Below are positions 11,776 to 23,800 of a DNA stretch of 64,000 bases, in pieces. Each line of letters begins with the position of its first letter. Position 1 is the stretch's first letter. Under the pieces are notes generated by a model, which saw nothing but the letters and a program-made list of their open reading frames with translations, was not told where the DNA came from and made no database searches. Position numbers and translations under genes: made by a program. The DNA is from Thunnus maccoyii (taxonomy: Eukaryota > Chordata > Actinopteri > Scombriformes > Scombridae), in the NCBI RefSeq assembly GCF_910596095.1, contig NC_056533.1, forward strand, positions 8,927,001 to 8,991,000, read 5' to 3'.

Positions 11776-13750
11776 ATATTTAAAAACGAGCAATCACAGG
11801 ACATTGCCATATTAAGTGAAAATAAGTTCCCACCTCTGTCTCACGAATTTTTGCACATGTGAGGTGTTGGGGCAAAATTTGTTGAGTAACTGAGGTGTGT
11901 GCTGTGACCAAGTATGAAGTATTTGGTACTGACTCTCATTTAACCTTGCCTCGCCAGGTAAGACGGTAATAGACGGTGACAGACAGATGGTTCATCCAAT
12001 CACCTGCCAAGTATTTTTTGAAAGTGCCTGCCCTTGTCCAAACAGTTTCCAAGGACAACTTCTCAGATGGTTCTGTGTAACAAACCATCTGGCGTGTCAG
12101 GTTACATTTAACTGATTACATGAAAAGATTTTAGCTGACAATGTGAATACATTAGACCACTCTTCCTGGCTTGGTTGGATTCCAAGGTCCTTCTTGCATG
12201 TACTGGTAATTTTATTAATGCTGTATTGATCCAGGGACTACAGCTTCTGATAAAAAAGGGAAATAAAGTTTAAAGTAAGAAAAAACTTGTCAGGAGGGCT
12301 CCTAACATGCTTATAATTAGAAAACTTGCAGGTTGAGAATATAAAATGTCTAATCTGCAAATATGCAAAAAAGTATGTGGATGATATTCCATATTTAACC
12401 TGAAGCTGATGAAAAGACATAAAATTTCCATGGTCAGCCAATTCAGAAATATCATACCATGTTTTTAACGTGCTGATAACAATTACATTTTTCTTTATCT
12501 GTAGGGAGTTAGACATTACCTATAACTTAGTAAGGAGTGTGGGTGACAGCACCAGGAGTCAATGTGGGTTTTTTTTTTGGGCTTCTAAGAAATTATGTAT
12601 CCAATTATAAATTGTTCGAGCATGGCAAGCCCAATTATAATAGAGAAGACTTGGTCTCTGTCTTGGTCACTTGGCCTCTGTCTATAGGAAGTTGCAGTGT
12701 TTTTCATTTTCACGCTTGCTTTCCTTCCATGCCACAAGTATCTAGGAAAAGACTTTTCAGTATTATAAACTGTTTTTTTTGTAATACCGAGAGGGGGCAT
12801 TTGCATTGGATAGAGAAGCCTTGGTAGTGTGTTCATCTTTATCAAGTTTGGTCTGCCCATCTAAGACAGGGGTAAATCTAGCCAGTGATTCAGGTCTGTT
12901 TTAATTCTGTGCTCTGTGTTTTAAGTAATATGTTTTTACCATTCCTCCAGCATTTGTTTTGTGTTGTCCTTTCACAAAGTGCAGCTGCTGTGGGGACATC
13001 CTCACTAGTATGCAGTGAATGAAGATTAGATGAAATTTAATGAGGGAAATGGGCTGGGTGCAGCAACAAATAGAATAGAGAATTGGAGGTGGCATACTGA
13101 ATTGACAATGGCTAATTTTAACCTTGAAATAATCAAGAACTTAGTTACTTGACCAAACCAAGAAATCTAGCAAACCCTGATACCTTCAGCGATCTATACA
13201 GCAAGAAGAAAGGAGGAAAGCGGGATAACCTACATAATTAGCAGAAACCATACTCATGTAGCAGTAAGCATAGATGGCGCCATGTTTCTCTTGCTGGGGT
13301 TAGTTGGGAACTTAAGTATTTATGGATGGTACCGTGGACTTTCTACTGAATACATGAATAAATGAAGCTAGATGCAGACATACGGCATTTGAAAGCACTT
13401 TCAGTAGATGAATGTGAAAACAGCCTTGTAGTGTCAAACTCTGCACAGTGAAGCTCAAAAATCCAACCAAAGTAATAATAAGCAAAACGCATTTTTTAGG
13501 GGAGGGGAACTTTAATGGTTGCCCTCTCTAGCAAAGCTGTCATTACAGTGGTGGTATAGTTGTGATGAAACAAGTGTGTGATTGGAGGGAAACCCTCTCG
13601 TTGCTGCTTGCCGCTTCAATTTTGCTGATTAAGCTGCTTCCTTCTGCTGAGCGCAAAAGGTTTGAACCCGCCAATTGCTGCTTGTGGCTATGTTTAGTAC
13701 TTGTTCTTGTCCATTCTGTGCCAGAAAAGTGAAGTCAATAGCTAGCTTGG
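10065..13750. other. Gene-free AT-rich stretch
   Basis: None of the open frames here (longest 128 codons, minus strand, 10925-11311) reads like a known protein; they look like chance frames. There is a 26-nt poly-T run at about 11745-11770 and a short poly-A at about 10101-10114. The 3' part of the Ty3/gypsy remnant may extend below 13760 but I see no RNase H or integrase motif. Confidence 0.4.
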
Positions 13751-13766
13751 TTAGGTCTATCAGCCA

Positions 13767-14283
13767 TCAGGTGGCCCATAGGAACATGTACAGCAGCAAC
13801 CTACTCAAGACTGCATACAGGTGCTCTACAGAGAAGAAGAAGACAATTACATCATCAAGATACAGAAGCAAAGTCTGGAAATGCTGGGCCCCGAATATTT
13901 GTTCCATTAACCTCTGAAATGTACTAGGGGCATTGCAAAGGCCAGAAGGCATTCTTTTAAACTCACAGAGGCCAAAGGGGGCACAGAAGGCTGTTTTCAT
14001 TTTGTCCTTTTCTGCTACAGGTACCTGGTTGTAGCCACTAGCTAAGTCCATTATGGAGAACCACCTGGCTCCAGAGAGTGTATCCAGTGACTCTTCAATG
14101 TGAGTCAGAGGAAAGGCATTGCACATGGTCTTTCCATTGAGTTGATGGTAGTCTATACAAAGGCAGAGGATACCGTCCTTCTTGAATAGGACTATGGGAG
14201 AGGCAGCTGATTAATGTGAGACTTAACAGCATCATAATCAGAAGGTGGGATTCACCTGTAGCACTGGTGTACAAGGACATCAT
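13767..14283 (-). pseudogene. Ty3/gypsy retrotransposon reverse transcriptase fragment
   Basis: The minus strand encodes the reverse transcriptase core of a Ty3/gypsy element. In order: IPPSDYDAVKSHINQ (about 14250-14210), an in-frame stop, then SPIVLFKKDG, then CIDYHQLN, FPLTHIEESLDTLSGARWFS, MDLASGYNQVPV, KTAFCAPFG, NAPSTFQRLME, and the catalytic YLDD (about 13830-13850). After YLDDVIVF the frame loses similarity. The enzyme would copy element RNA into DNA in a cytoplasmic particle. Here it is broken by at least one stop and lacks the thumb, RNase H and integrase regions, so it is a dead copy. Confidence 0.88.
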
Positions 14284-14945
14284 CTAATAGGGGAACTTCA
14301 TGTTCAATTAGGTTGGTGCACCACAAATCCCCATCATGTGCTGAAAAAACTGACTTGTGTTTGATCAACAAAGACTTGACTCTGCTTTGTTGGACAAATC
14401 AACAGACTGAATCAGTTTCTGAACTTGGCTAACCTGGTTACCTCTGTCCCAAGACTGCCTACTTCTGTAACCCTATGGGATAAACTCATGACCTAATCCT
14501 GACTGAGAAGCCCAAGGATACAGCAAGAAGGGAGTGTGACACTGGTTGTCCCTACATTAACTATAAGGATATATACAGTGCCTCGGCAGACCTGAACCAG
14601 GGCTGGGGAAACCAGTAAAGAATCTGTGCGAGTTAAAGGTTCAAAGAGGGTGTAACTGGTGTGGCCCACCAATTGCTGGGTACAGGTAGCAGCTACAACT
14701 TTAACCTCTGGGATGCAAATAGGATGTCTACCCCTTACTTAACTACACTGGTTCTGGGAATCGTGCTCTGAATTTGTACACGCTGGCAATATTGCAGGGC
14801 TTGCTTCTACACATCAAGGGCTTGTTGGATCTGGGGGATCTCTAACAGAGTAGGTCCAAACTCTAGAGACAACTCCCTATGACATTCATACCGAGTACAC
14901 CTGGGGCTTTGGGAACAAGGAGGGAACTGGGAGAATCTTTGACTA
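14284..14945 (-). pseudogene. Decayed region between gypsy protease and reverse transcriptase
   Basis: This stretch sits between the protease-like and reverse-transcriptase segments of the minus-strand element, where an intact copy would have a continuous pol frame. I see only short interrupted frames and no clear motif. It is assigned to the element by position. Confidence 0.5.
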
Positions 14946-15203
14946 TCAGAATCCCCTTTTGTGAACAACCATCCCCAAAATGTCCACATCAAGCTCAGCA
15001 TAGTCATAGTAAGGTAAGTCTAGCCCGTTGGCTGCAGTTAGCTGCAGCCACTGGCAGGGTTGGAATTTCTCCCTAAAGTTCTGATTGAAAAAGGCCTCTG
15101 TAATGGTAGAAACCACTGACCTTGTATCAATGAGGCATGGTACTGCTACACTCCCCATTCTAACAGTTACCTCAGGACAGGGCCGAACTAACTGAGAAAC
15201 CAC
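14946..15203 (-). pseudogene. Ty3/gypsy retroviral-type aspartic protease fragment
   Basis: An 85-codon minus frame contains the motif CLIDTRSVVS, which aligns with the LIDTGSxxS active-site loop of retrotransposon aspartic proteases. The essential glycine of DTG is replaced by arginine. Downstream hydrophobic and Tyr-Asp-rich residues fit the family weakly. It lies between the gag-like zinc knuckle and the reverse transcriptase, the expected gag-pro-RT order. The DTR change and the broken flanks indicate an inactive copy. Confidence 0.72.
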
Positions 15204-15359
15204 ATCTTGATTTAACTGACCTGTAGTGTCTGAACTATGGGGCTCCCCTTCTGTGGTGTTGCACTGCCTGTAGGAGTGGGCTTTGGTACTGAATATTGGC
15301 GGCGGGGTAGCCTCCCTCTTTGCAGGAGACTGGGCCTGAGAAGAAACTCTATTGTTGAC

Positions 15360-16253
15360 ACACTGGTTAGCAAAATGGTCTGGCTGATGACAGTGATGGC
15401 ACAGTGGTTGATGAGTAGAATTAGTAGAAATCTCGTAGGAGGATTCTGAGGCCCCTTAATGCAGTCTGCAAGCTGACTAATCTGTTCTTGTTTTTTGCCC
15501 ATCATTTCCTTTAACTGTGCTAACTCACTGTCCTTTGGGGTTACAGAGAGTTTTCAGGAATGTGGTAATGCTGCATAGCAAAGAGAGATTCTAGACAAAT
15601 TGGTCTCTGAGTAAAGTAGCAGAATTGGGTACACCACTGGGGGTGTTCTTAACTATTTTCTCCATAAGACCAAATAATGCATGGGAATACTCTTGTAGTG
15701 ACTCTCATTCAAATTGCCTCCTAGACAAGAAATCTTCCTGCAAAGCAACATAGGATTGATGACATGCATAAAGTTCTTGGAAGATATTCAGGATGCATTC
15801 AGGATTCTCCCTACCAGCTCTGGGGCTGTACCTAATTTCATTCTTTGCTTCTCCATCCAAGTGATCATAAATAAATTATGCTTGGTCAATAGGGGTGAGA
15901 TGTCTTGCTGGGATACTGGCACGAACTTCACCAATCCATTCACTGATACCAACCCTGAAAAAAGGGACACCTTCTTCAGGTTCATGTCTTACAGGTTTAG
16001 GCAGCCTTAGAGAGCCAGACAAAGAGTCGCTCTCTTTAGAGGTGCCAGGGACCTGGTTGGCTGCTCCTGGAGTTGCTGATTTTCTGCCCTTAGCTGTGTC
16101 ACTGGGTCCCACAGTTCTTGGAACTCTGAGTTCATATCTGCAATGGAAGGCTGGACACAGATGAGTCAAGCCAGAATGTGATGAGTGAGCAATGGCAGAG
16201 GACCCAGCCATGTAGCAAACTCCTTCCTCAGCCAACTGCTGTTTTGCCTTCAC
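15360..16253 (-). pseudogene. Ty3/gypsy gag remnant with CCHC zinc knuckle
   Basis: The minus strand shows a gag-like segment near 16253-15876 that includes EWIGEVRASIPAR. Further on, in another frame, is a segment reading SHALFGLMEKI (about 15680-15660). A zinc knuckle CHHCHQPDHFANQC, matching C-x2-C-x4-H-x4-C, lies at 15401-15360. Gag would form the retrotransposon particle and bind its RNA through the knuckle. Frame changes between the pieces make it a pseudogene. The first Met used here is only the longest open frame. Confidence 0.72.
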
Positions 16254-16292
16254 AAACTACTAAAATAACAGTTGTAAAAAAAATTAACCATC

Positions 16293-16460
16293 TGTTAGAA
16301 CCTCCCACCATATGTATATATATATAATATGAATAGAACTTCGAAACTGTCTCTACTTTTCAACCCTCAATCCTGCCAACTACGTCACATCATACAGCAT
16401 GAAGGAGACAGCAGAGACAAGTTTTCAGAGTTTCAGAACAATTATGTTTATTAAATAAAA
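16293..16460 (-). mobile_element. Possible primer-binding site and LTR fragment of the gypsy element
   Basis: Upstream of gag on the minus strand, 16310-16293 reads TGGTGGGAGGTTCTAACA. It starts with TGG as retrotransposon primer-binding sites do. Beyond it, after an AT microsatellite-like run (about 16313-16329), lies sequence with an AATAAA on the minus strand (16452-16447), as expected within an LTR. No second LTR was found, so this is tentative. Confidence 0.35.
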
Positions 16461-19400
16461 TTAAAGGAACTAAACACTAACATTACTAAAAAAATACACA
16501 AGTGGTCAAAAATATTCTCAGCGGTTAAAAAGTAATGGTTAACCATTGACGTCCCTATTTTAGGTATATCCAGCCATTAAATGCTAGGCAAGTGGACATT
16601 TGGTAAGTCAATTTGGTAAAGTAAGAGAAATGCCACTTGGCTTAAAAGAGGAGATGGACTGTAGACATAATTTTGCAAGCAATTTAAACAGCAAGACATA
16701 CTGTCTGTGTATAAACTTTGGCTGCACTTGCTCAAATGTAAATCACAGTGGTGCTTTGAATTATATTGTTTTCTTCTTCTGGTTGTTCTGAAGAAGGCTA
16801 AAATTAGCATCTGTTGTGGTTCTGTCTAATTTACTGTTTAGCTATCAGCCATTTCCCACAGGAAAAGTCTTAACGAGTATTTAATTAATGACATTGATTC
16901 ATTCGGTGGAGGAAAATCTGCTTCATGGATTAGACACTGAGATGAGACACAGTGATGTCTCTCATTGTTTCTCAACCTCAGTTACTAAAGCAGATTGTGT
17001 TTTACATTTCTTTAAATCTCCTTCCTTTGTGATACCTTTGTAGAAAGCCAACATTTCTTGTCTCATGGTGTTGTTTGGTTTAATTAGTGATCAACTAACT
17101 GCAGTCAGCTCCACAAAACAACCTAATTGCTCATTTAGCATTTTGTGTCTCTTTTCAGATTGCCAAAACACCATAATGTGTAATCAGGGGTGGGCACCCA
17201 ATGAGGCAAGACAAATAAGTCATCATTGTAGACCATTGTTACTGTGAGGGTGACTGAGGTTTATTTCCTCTATTTAGTTTGGTCTCTGGAGATGGAGGAG
17301 AACGTAACTTTGACTGAAAGAGATATGCATCTGATGACCCCGTCTCTGCTCTCATTATGATGTATTATCTGGACTCTTAATTTGATTTGTGTGTGAGTTG
17401 ATTCCGTATTATTTGATCTGAGCTGAGATGGGCTGACTTGAGTTGAGTCAAGTTGTTTAATTCCTTTTAGCTCATTTATGACAACTAAGCTACCGCCACT
17501 GTCCATCAGTGTTAATTATAACACCATTCAACATTTTCTTTAAAAGACCAACAGGGGAAAATTTATCATTCACTTCACTGCGATTACTTCAGAATGTAAT
17601 TAAGCAGGTAATGACAAGGCCCTAAAAAAACATAGTCTTTGCAGTAAAGTCATGTCCTTAAACTAACAATTCACATGGCTGCGCTGCATGAACAACTTCA
17701 TTTCCTTTCAGAACGTTTAGATGTAGCTCTAATTCAAGAGCTCTAAGGTTCTCAACCCTAGGAGTGATGAATAGTAAGAAAATCAAGAGTCAGGGATCAC
17801 AGCATCCAGACAGTAGGTGGTGAAAATATTCCTGTAACCCCAGAGTTGTGATGATACAAAAAAGAAGTTGAACCCTAAATTTGTACTTTTCATATTTTGA
17901 CTTTCAACAGTTTCAATGCTTCTGACATTTTGCTAATGTTTGTAAAGTTCTTGAAATGTGTGAAATATTATGGCATGCTTTGTGAATTTACTGGACTTGA
18001 CTTAGAGTAAATGCAGCCAGTAAACTAAACTGTGACGTCTTCATTATGCGACAATCTCTTGGATTACTTGACTGAGCTGCTGTCTCTCGTCTGATGGCTA
18101 TCTATTAATGAAGCACTGGCTAGAAGACACAAACACAATAATGGCCTATTGACCTCTAGAGGCCTGTCTTTACTGTCTGTGTGCCTGGCTGTCTGACTAA
18201 CAGTTTGTTGGTTTGGTGGCAGTAATTTACTACACTTCACAAGAGGTTTTACCTGCAGCGTGACCCTTCATACATGTGATCCTAGAAGATGTGAACCTAT
18301 CTCATTGTTCATAAGCTCCTCTCAATATATACAAATAACTTGTCACTTGGCTGGTCTATTAGATAAGCAGAGCTTGTGTGTGCACTATTGCTGAGTATTT
18401 ATGTGTACATAGACTCGAGGCAGACCCTCCTGCAGTTTTTAGATCCCATCTCACAAAACCACTGTTGACTTAAGGAAACCAAACATGATGCACTCAACCT
18501 GAGGCAGGAATTACTCCAGAAATAGTAAACTAACCCACTAGGTTGAGATGAATCCTCATGAGGATTGACCACTTGACAAAACCTATTTTAAGTTGCTTCA
18601 GCTGCTGTAAAAATGACCGTGTCCCCCTCTGAATAATTCACTTTTATTTCTTTCTGATTTATTGTGCAAAAACACAAGATAGACTGTAGAATTAGAAGAG
18701 ATAGGGAAAAGTAGTTTTGAAATTACATATAACTTTCATGTACGATACAACCCCCACACGCAGAATCACTACGTCTATCAATACAATATATTTAGATACA
18801 TCATATTATATTTAAGCATACGTATATCATTTCACTTAATGTTTTTTTAAAGACCTCTGACATTCAAATTGTTATAGTTGAGAGTGACATTATGCTCAGA
18901 TCCCATTATCAAAAGGGTGGCTAGTAGACTTGTAACATGACATTTTGTTCATTGTACTATTAAGTATGAATTTATGCCTTCATTGGTATCATTCCTTTCT
19001 ACCTTTAAAGGCTATGTGATCCAGTATTTACAGGAAGTTGAAAATCCTGACAAGACAAGGCATGCGCATGGTCAAAGTAAAGTAACCGCAATCAGAGCAG
19101 AGACAGGACATATCCTCTTGATAAAGAAGGCTGGACAAACTGTCATGATTTCTTTGTTTCCCGTGCTGATTTTTGTTTATGAGCAGAATGACAGTAATAC
19201 AGTCCTGCCACTGCCTGAGGAGAGGTTGGAGGACATCTGACTGTCACTCCCACAACACGGTGGAGGAGTGACAGCCACATGTCTTCCAACCTCTTTCTCA
19301 AAACAATACTTCACATTAAATACAACATTTTCTATGTTTTTATATGGAGGTAACACTATGTTAACATAGGGAGTAATAACTACTTGTATAATTACCAGGA

Positions 19401-19944
19401 AAATGAAATGAAAAAGTGAATGAAATGAAAAATAGGACTTAGTGGCCTTGTTTGCCAATTTTTACCTATTAATGTTTGCCTTTTATTTTTAGAGCATGTG
19501 ATTTCAGAATTGAAAACAGACAGTTTTAAAGAATGAGGAAGAAATATTAAAATAACACTGGTATCACGGTAGATTGTGTATATAATAATAATAAGGTTAA
19601 TGCAGATAATATATATTGTAATGATTTCTATAGGGAATCTGACAAAAAAGTATAAATGCAGTAAAATTTACTGAAACAAATACATTAATGTAGAACTCAT
19701 ACATAACATTAAAGTCCCCCTTCACTAAAAAGTTTGTTTTGCTTATTATTATCTCATTATTATATTATGTCTTTTATGTCTCTAAGTTATGTATTTTATT
19801 CATATTTTGCATTTTTCCTTAATTGAATTTATTCATGTTGCTCTCATCATGTAACTCACCCTGCAAATGTGACAAATAACAACATTTTGGAGCAAAACAT
19901 AACCCCCACCATTTAAAGATTAACAATAGATAGATATCTTCCTT
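16461..19944. other. Gene-free stretch upstream of pnoc
   Basis: I recognise no gene, RNA or bounded repeat here. The sequence is AT-rich with short chance frames. A phrase GGTTCTCAACCCTAGGAG near 17750 could be a hAT-end fragment. Distal pnoc regulation could lie here but nothing shows it. Confidence 0.4.
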
Positions 19945-20248
19945 CATGCCTCTTTTGTCCTCCGTCTTCCCTTTCATCCGTTCATCTCTCATTTCTTACC
20001 CCCCTACTTTCATCCATCTCCTTCTCTTTCCGTTGTTTTGTCCCCTTCTACTTTCATTCTTCTCCTGTGCCTCCCTCTTTTCCTCAAGTACTTTGCCTCC
20101 CCCGACTCCTTCTGTCCCCCTCTTCTCTCATCTTATCCTCCTTTTCTCCCACCATTCCTCCCTATCCTTGCTCTCCTCTTTCTCCTACCTCCTTCTCTCT
20201 GATTCCCCCTCCCTGTCATTCCCTCTGTGTGATGAAAGAAGGAGTTTT

Positions 20249-20301
<53 letters not shown>

Positions 20302-20340
20302 AGGGAGAGAGAGAGAGAATCAGAGGAGGAGGTTGAAGGG
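19945..20340. repeat. Long pyrimidine tract switching to (GA)n purine tract before pnoc
   Basis: About 280 bp (19945-20225) are strongly C/T-rich on the plus strand. They are followed by a (GA)n and GGGA purine tract at 20252-20319. The tract ends some 15-35 bp before the TATA box of pnoc. Long open frames here (Ser/Leu/Pro-rich, Arg/Glu repeats) are low-complexity artefacts. Such tracts can bind GAGA-type factors or form triplex DNA; that role is inference. Confidence 0.85.
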
Positions 20341-20354
20341 GAGGGGTGGTTCTC

Positions 20355-20360
20355 TATAAG
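20355..20360 (+). promoter_or_regulatory. pnoc: TATA box of pnoc
   Basis: TATAAG lies in a GC-richer patch immediately after the purine tract. It is about 30 bp before the probable start of the first non-coding exon, whose splice donor is at 20487. Confidence 0.55.
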
Positions 20361-20384
20361 AGTGGTTGCCTTCATCCTCCACGT

Positions 20385-20486
20385 AGCCAGAAAACCACGC
20401 TGAGACTGAGGGAAGGAAACGTACACTGACAACCTCAACCTGCACCTGAGGGACCACTAGGCACCCACAATCTCACCTAAACACAG
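20385..20486 (+). other. pnoc: pnoc exon 1 (non-coding)
   Basis: The sequence ends ACACAG followed by the donor GTAAGATCC. It has the base composition of a 5' leader and follows a TATA box. No in-frame coding from here joins the signal peptide exon. The start is approximate, placed about 30 bp after the TATA box. Assignment to pnoc is by orientation and because other vertebrate pnoc genes have a non-coding first exon; a transcript would confirm it. Confidence 0.5.
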
Positions 20487-20573
20487 GTAAGATCCTGAGG
20501 AGGAGGAGGAGGAGGAGAAGAAATGGCTTGACCTCTGACCTTTGATACAGATTTTTTTGTTTGGTTTTAGAAC

Positions 20574-20816
20574 TAATAACTGAAGGTAATAATTTTGTGG
20601 CATTTGATAAACACAAGAAGAACAATACTGTATATGTTGTACATAAAAGACATTTTTATGTCATTTTACCTCCTTACTAGTTGCTTCTAATGTTGGTGAT
20701 GTAGCAATGTCTTTAATGTAGCTACAACATATACATCATTGTTCTTCTTTCCTGTCTGTCAGTGTGTTTATCAAATATCACAAAATTATTACAATTTTGT
20801 GACATTCAGTTATTAC
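20574..20816. repeat. 243-bp imperfect foldback element in pnoc intron 1
   Basis: The outer ends TAATAACTGA (20574-20583) and TCAGTTATTA (20807-20816) are exact inverted copies. Moving inwards, TTTGATAAACACA pairs with TGTGTTTATCAAA, AGAAGAACAAT pairs with ATTGTTCTTCT, and TGTATATGTTGTA pairs with TACAACATATACA, with mismatched bulges between. It has no coding capacity. It looks like a MITE-type foldback; no target duplication was identified. Confidence 0.75.
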
Positions 20817-23800
20817 TTCAGTCAGGTTTAGAGAGTCCAATAAATGAATATAATTCAGAATGTAAATTCGCTTTCAATTAAATCTAAATTTGGCAGAATC
20901 AATTTGACAGAAAACCACTGTTAACACTGTCATTTTCAATTTATCTGTCTATGGAGAGGAAAACTACAGACATGTTGGCAAGTGTTTTTCATCCCTATTA
21001 AGAGTAACGCTTTTCTCTCCCCAATCAGTCTTTGTCTCCATCACTTCTCTTCACTTCCATCATCCATGACTGCTGTAGGGTCTATTTTCCCTGTGCTGTG
21101 GCCTTCTGACCCTTCAGCTCCTTATGGCTGAGTGCTTGTAATGACGCTGATCAAAGAATTTAAGCTTAATTTATTGTTGACCTCAGTGATAGACAAGTAG
21201 ATAAATGGTTGAGATAATGTCTGAGGTCACTCTAGTTATCAGACCGCTGATTCTGTGTTTCATGGAATCCATACATCACTTCTAAAGGAGCAACGACAGA
21301 CTATTATGTCCTATGACTACTTACTCAAGGTTAAATACTACGTGTTTAAAAGCATTAGGCAGCACACACACCAGGGAGAATGAGGTAAGGCAGCTTCATC
21401 TGAGGACTACATGGGCAGTTTGTTTAGTCAGTCTGTTGGTATTTACTAAAGAGGTCATAAATTGTTCGCCCTGATTAGTCATTAATCCTTAAGGCCTGAT
21501 TTACTGCTGCGCTCTAGTGGATTCCATGAATGAAAGGAGCCTTTGGAGAAAGCTGTTCCCTATTTGTGTTTGTATTGTAGCGCATGACACAGAGTAATGA
21601 CAGGTAATTTAAGTGAGGGCGCGTTGGTCAATCAGGGTCGTTTTTCCCAATCTCACTTCATCAGACGATTATTCTTAGTTGGGTTTTTTTTTTTTTTGCC
21701 TGAAGGTAACTGAGTCAATATTTTGATTACTTTTTTTTGAATGGCAAGCCCACTGACAAATTATTCATTATGAAAAATAACTATATTTTTGAAGGTTGAT
21801 CTATGACAAAGAGTATGAAATATTATTTATTACCTGTAAGTGTTTCAGATTGATTTTCTTTATGTTCCGCTGGGAAATTAAACCTGGCCCTACTGCAGAC
21901 TTTTATGCACATATACTATAATAATTCAGCTAATATTATTTTACTTATACCTTTAACCTCATCATTAAGGGGTACATGATTTCCAACCGCAAAAGTTTCT
22001 GTTGATAATAAAAAACTTTAAGATGAAGTCTTGCATTTTTTTTTTTTTTACTTTGAATGATTAACATAGTGTTTTTATTTAGCCTGGGGCTTGCCTTTCA
22101 TTTGTCCTTGAAAGAAACTCCATAAACAGCGCAGGCACTGTTCAAAATGGATTATTTGAAGGAAGCTATTACAAAAAGGCTCTTTCAACAACTTTTGATG
22201 ATAACTGACTTGTAAGTGCATGTATGTGGTTAATTAAATGAGTAACAGAAGCTTCAGGCTTCTTTAGAAAGACGCTGGTGTAGATCTACAGAGAGAGCTT
22301 GGGCTGAAACAATGTGAGTTTTAAGTGATTGAGAGAAATTAGAAACAGCTTCCTCATACCTAAGGCCAAATAGTCAAAGCATTCCTATTCCTATGCCTCT
22401 TAGATTTGGGTTAGCTGTGAAATGTATTTGTGATTGGCTTTGAATTATGTTGTAGCATTTCTGTGTTGGTTGGATGGAAAAAAAGAAATAATGTCTTCAT
22501 ATAGTGTAGTCTGACTTTTAGCAGAAATTAAAGCTCTGATATGTGGCTGATTTCAATTAGAGAAGTGGTTGAAAAGATACAAATGTTTTAGATCTTAGCT
22601 AGGTTTTTAAACCACCCTGAAAAACATCCACTGTTGGTGATGGATGTTCTGCGTCATTGTCTTGTGAGGATATTTGATCGTGTTCCAGTGGATAGCTGGC
22701 CAAAGGAAGTGATGATGACATATGGGAGAGAGAGATGAAATTCTGACATGTACTATAATAGAATTTCAAACAGAAATTACTTCAAATATCTACACAACTT
22801 TGGTACAGGTCCCAGAGAAAATAAAGGGCAAGGTCTTCTGTCTGTCTTACAATCAGACTCAAAGAAGACCATCAGCAGTCTTGACAAAACATCAGAGTGA
22901 AAAGACGTTGTGTTTTGAGGAAAGGGTACCACTCCTGCTCCTGTCTCTATTACTATAATTCTGTCCACCTGCACGCAAAACACCTGAACACAATGGCAAA
23001 TCAAAATAATTTCTTGATGATGTAGCTCCACCAAAAAGGAAGTAAGGTGTTTTACATGTCATCCAACAGTGACTGCAGTTTGTTTGGGAAACATAAAAAT
23101 AAACAGAGTAGTAAGCAAGAAAAAATAAATTCCACTCGCAAAAAGCAAACTGCTTCACCAGACAAGATTTATTCAGCTTAACCAAAACATTAGGAACACT
23201 TCATTGAGTTGTAGCCCTATTTCCACAGTCCATGCCTTATGAGTCTCATGGCTTACCAATCCTTTTTGAATCCATCTCCTCTCCTCCTTGGTATTTATAT
23301 CATTTTCCTCCACAACACAGCACACCTCATTAGCTTTATGGATAAACTTTCCTGACCCCAGGAAACTATTATCATTCAAAGGCTAGAGAATTAGGAGTGT
23401 TGGATCAAAGGTCACACTGCATAGTGCTGGTGTGTACAGCTCTGGTGGCTGCGCTGAATTGACTGTGAATGCGTGGAGTTAATCCAAGGATACAATGTTC
23501 CTAACACAGCAGGGTCCCTATCCATCGCTTTGTGCTGGGAGGCACTTCTTCATGTCTTCTTGCTGCCCTCAGTGTGCTCCTCTTTTTCTCTCTGTTTCAA
23601 AGGAGAACTGACTCCTGTCAGATGCAATGTGCTCATTTCAATTCTGGGGGCAGCGATACATGATTGTTTTTCTGTTGCTGATTACTCGATTGGTTGATGG
23701 CTCAGGAAAAGTATCAGAGCAGAAAGGCTGTAACCTTTTATCAGCCTCCTTGATTGAGTGCCTTGTAATCTTAGTAATCTAGGAAATGAAATATTTGGAG

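Noticed and set aside
19946-20438. Open frames of 89-137 codons over the C/T and GA tracts
   Set aside because: Low-complexity Ser/Leu/Pro and Arg/Glu runs created by the pyrimidine/purine tract next to the pnoc promoter.
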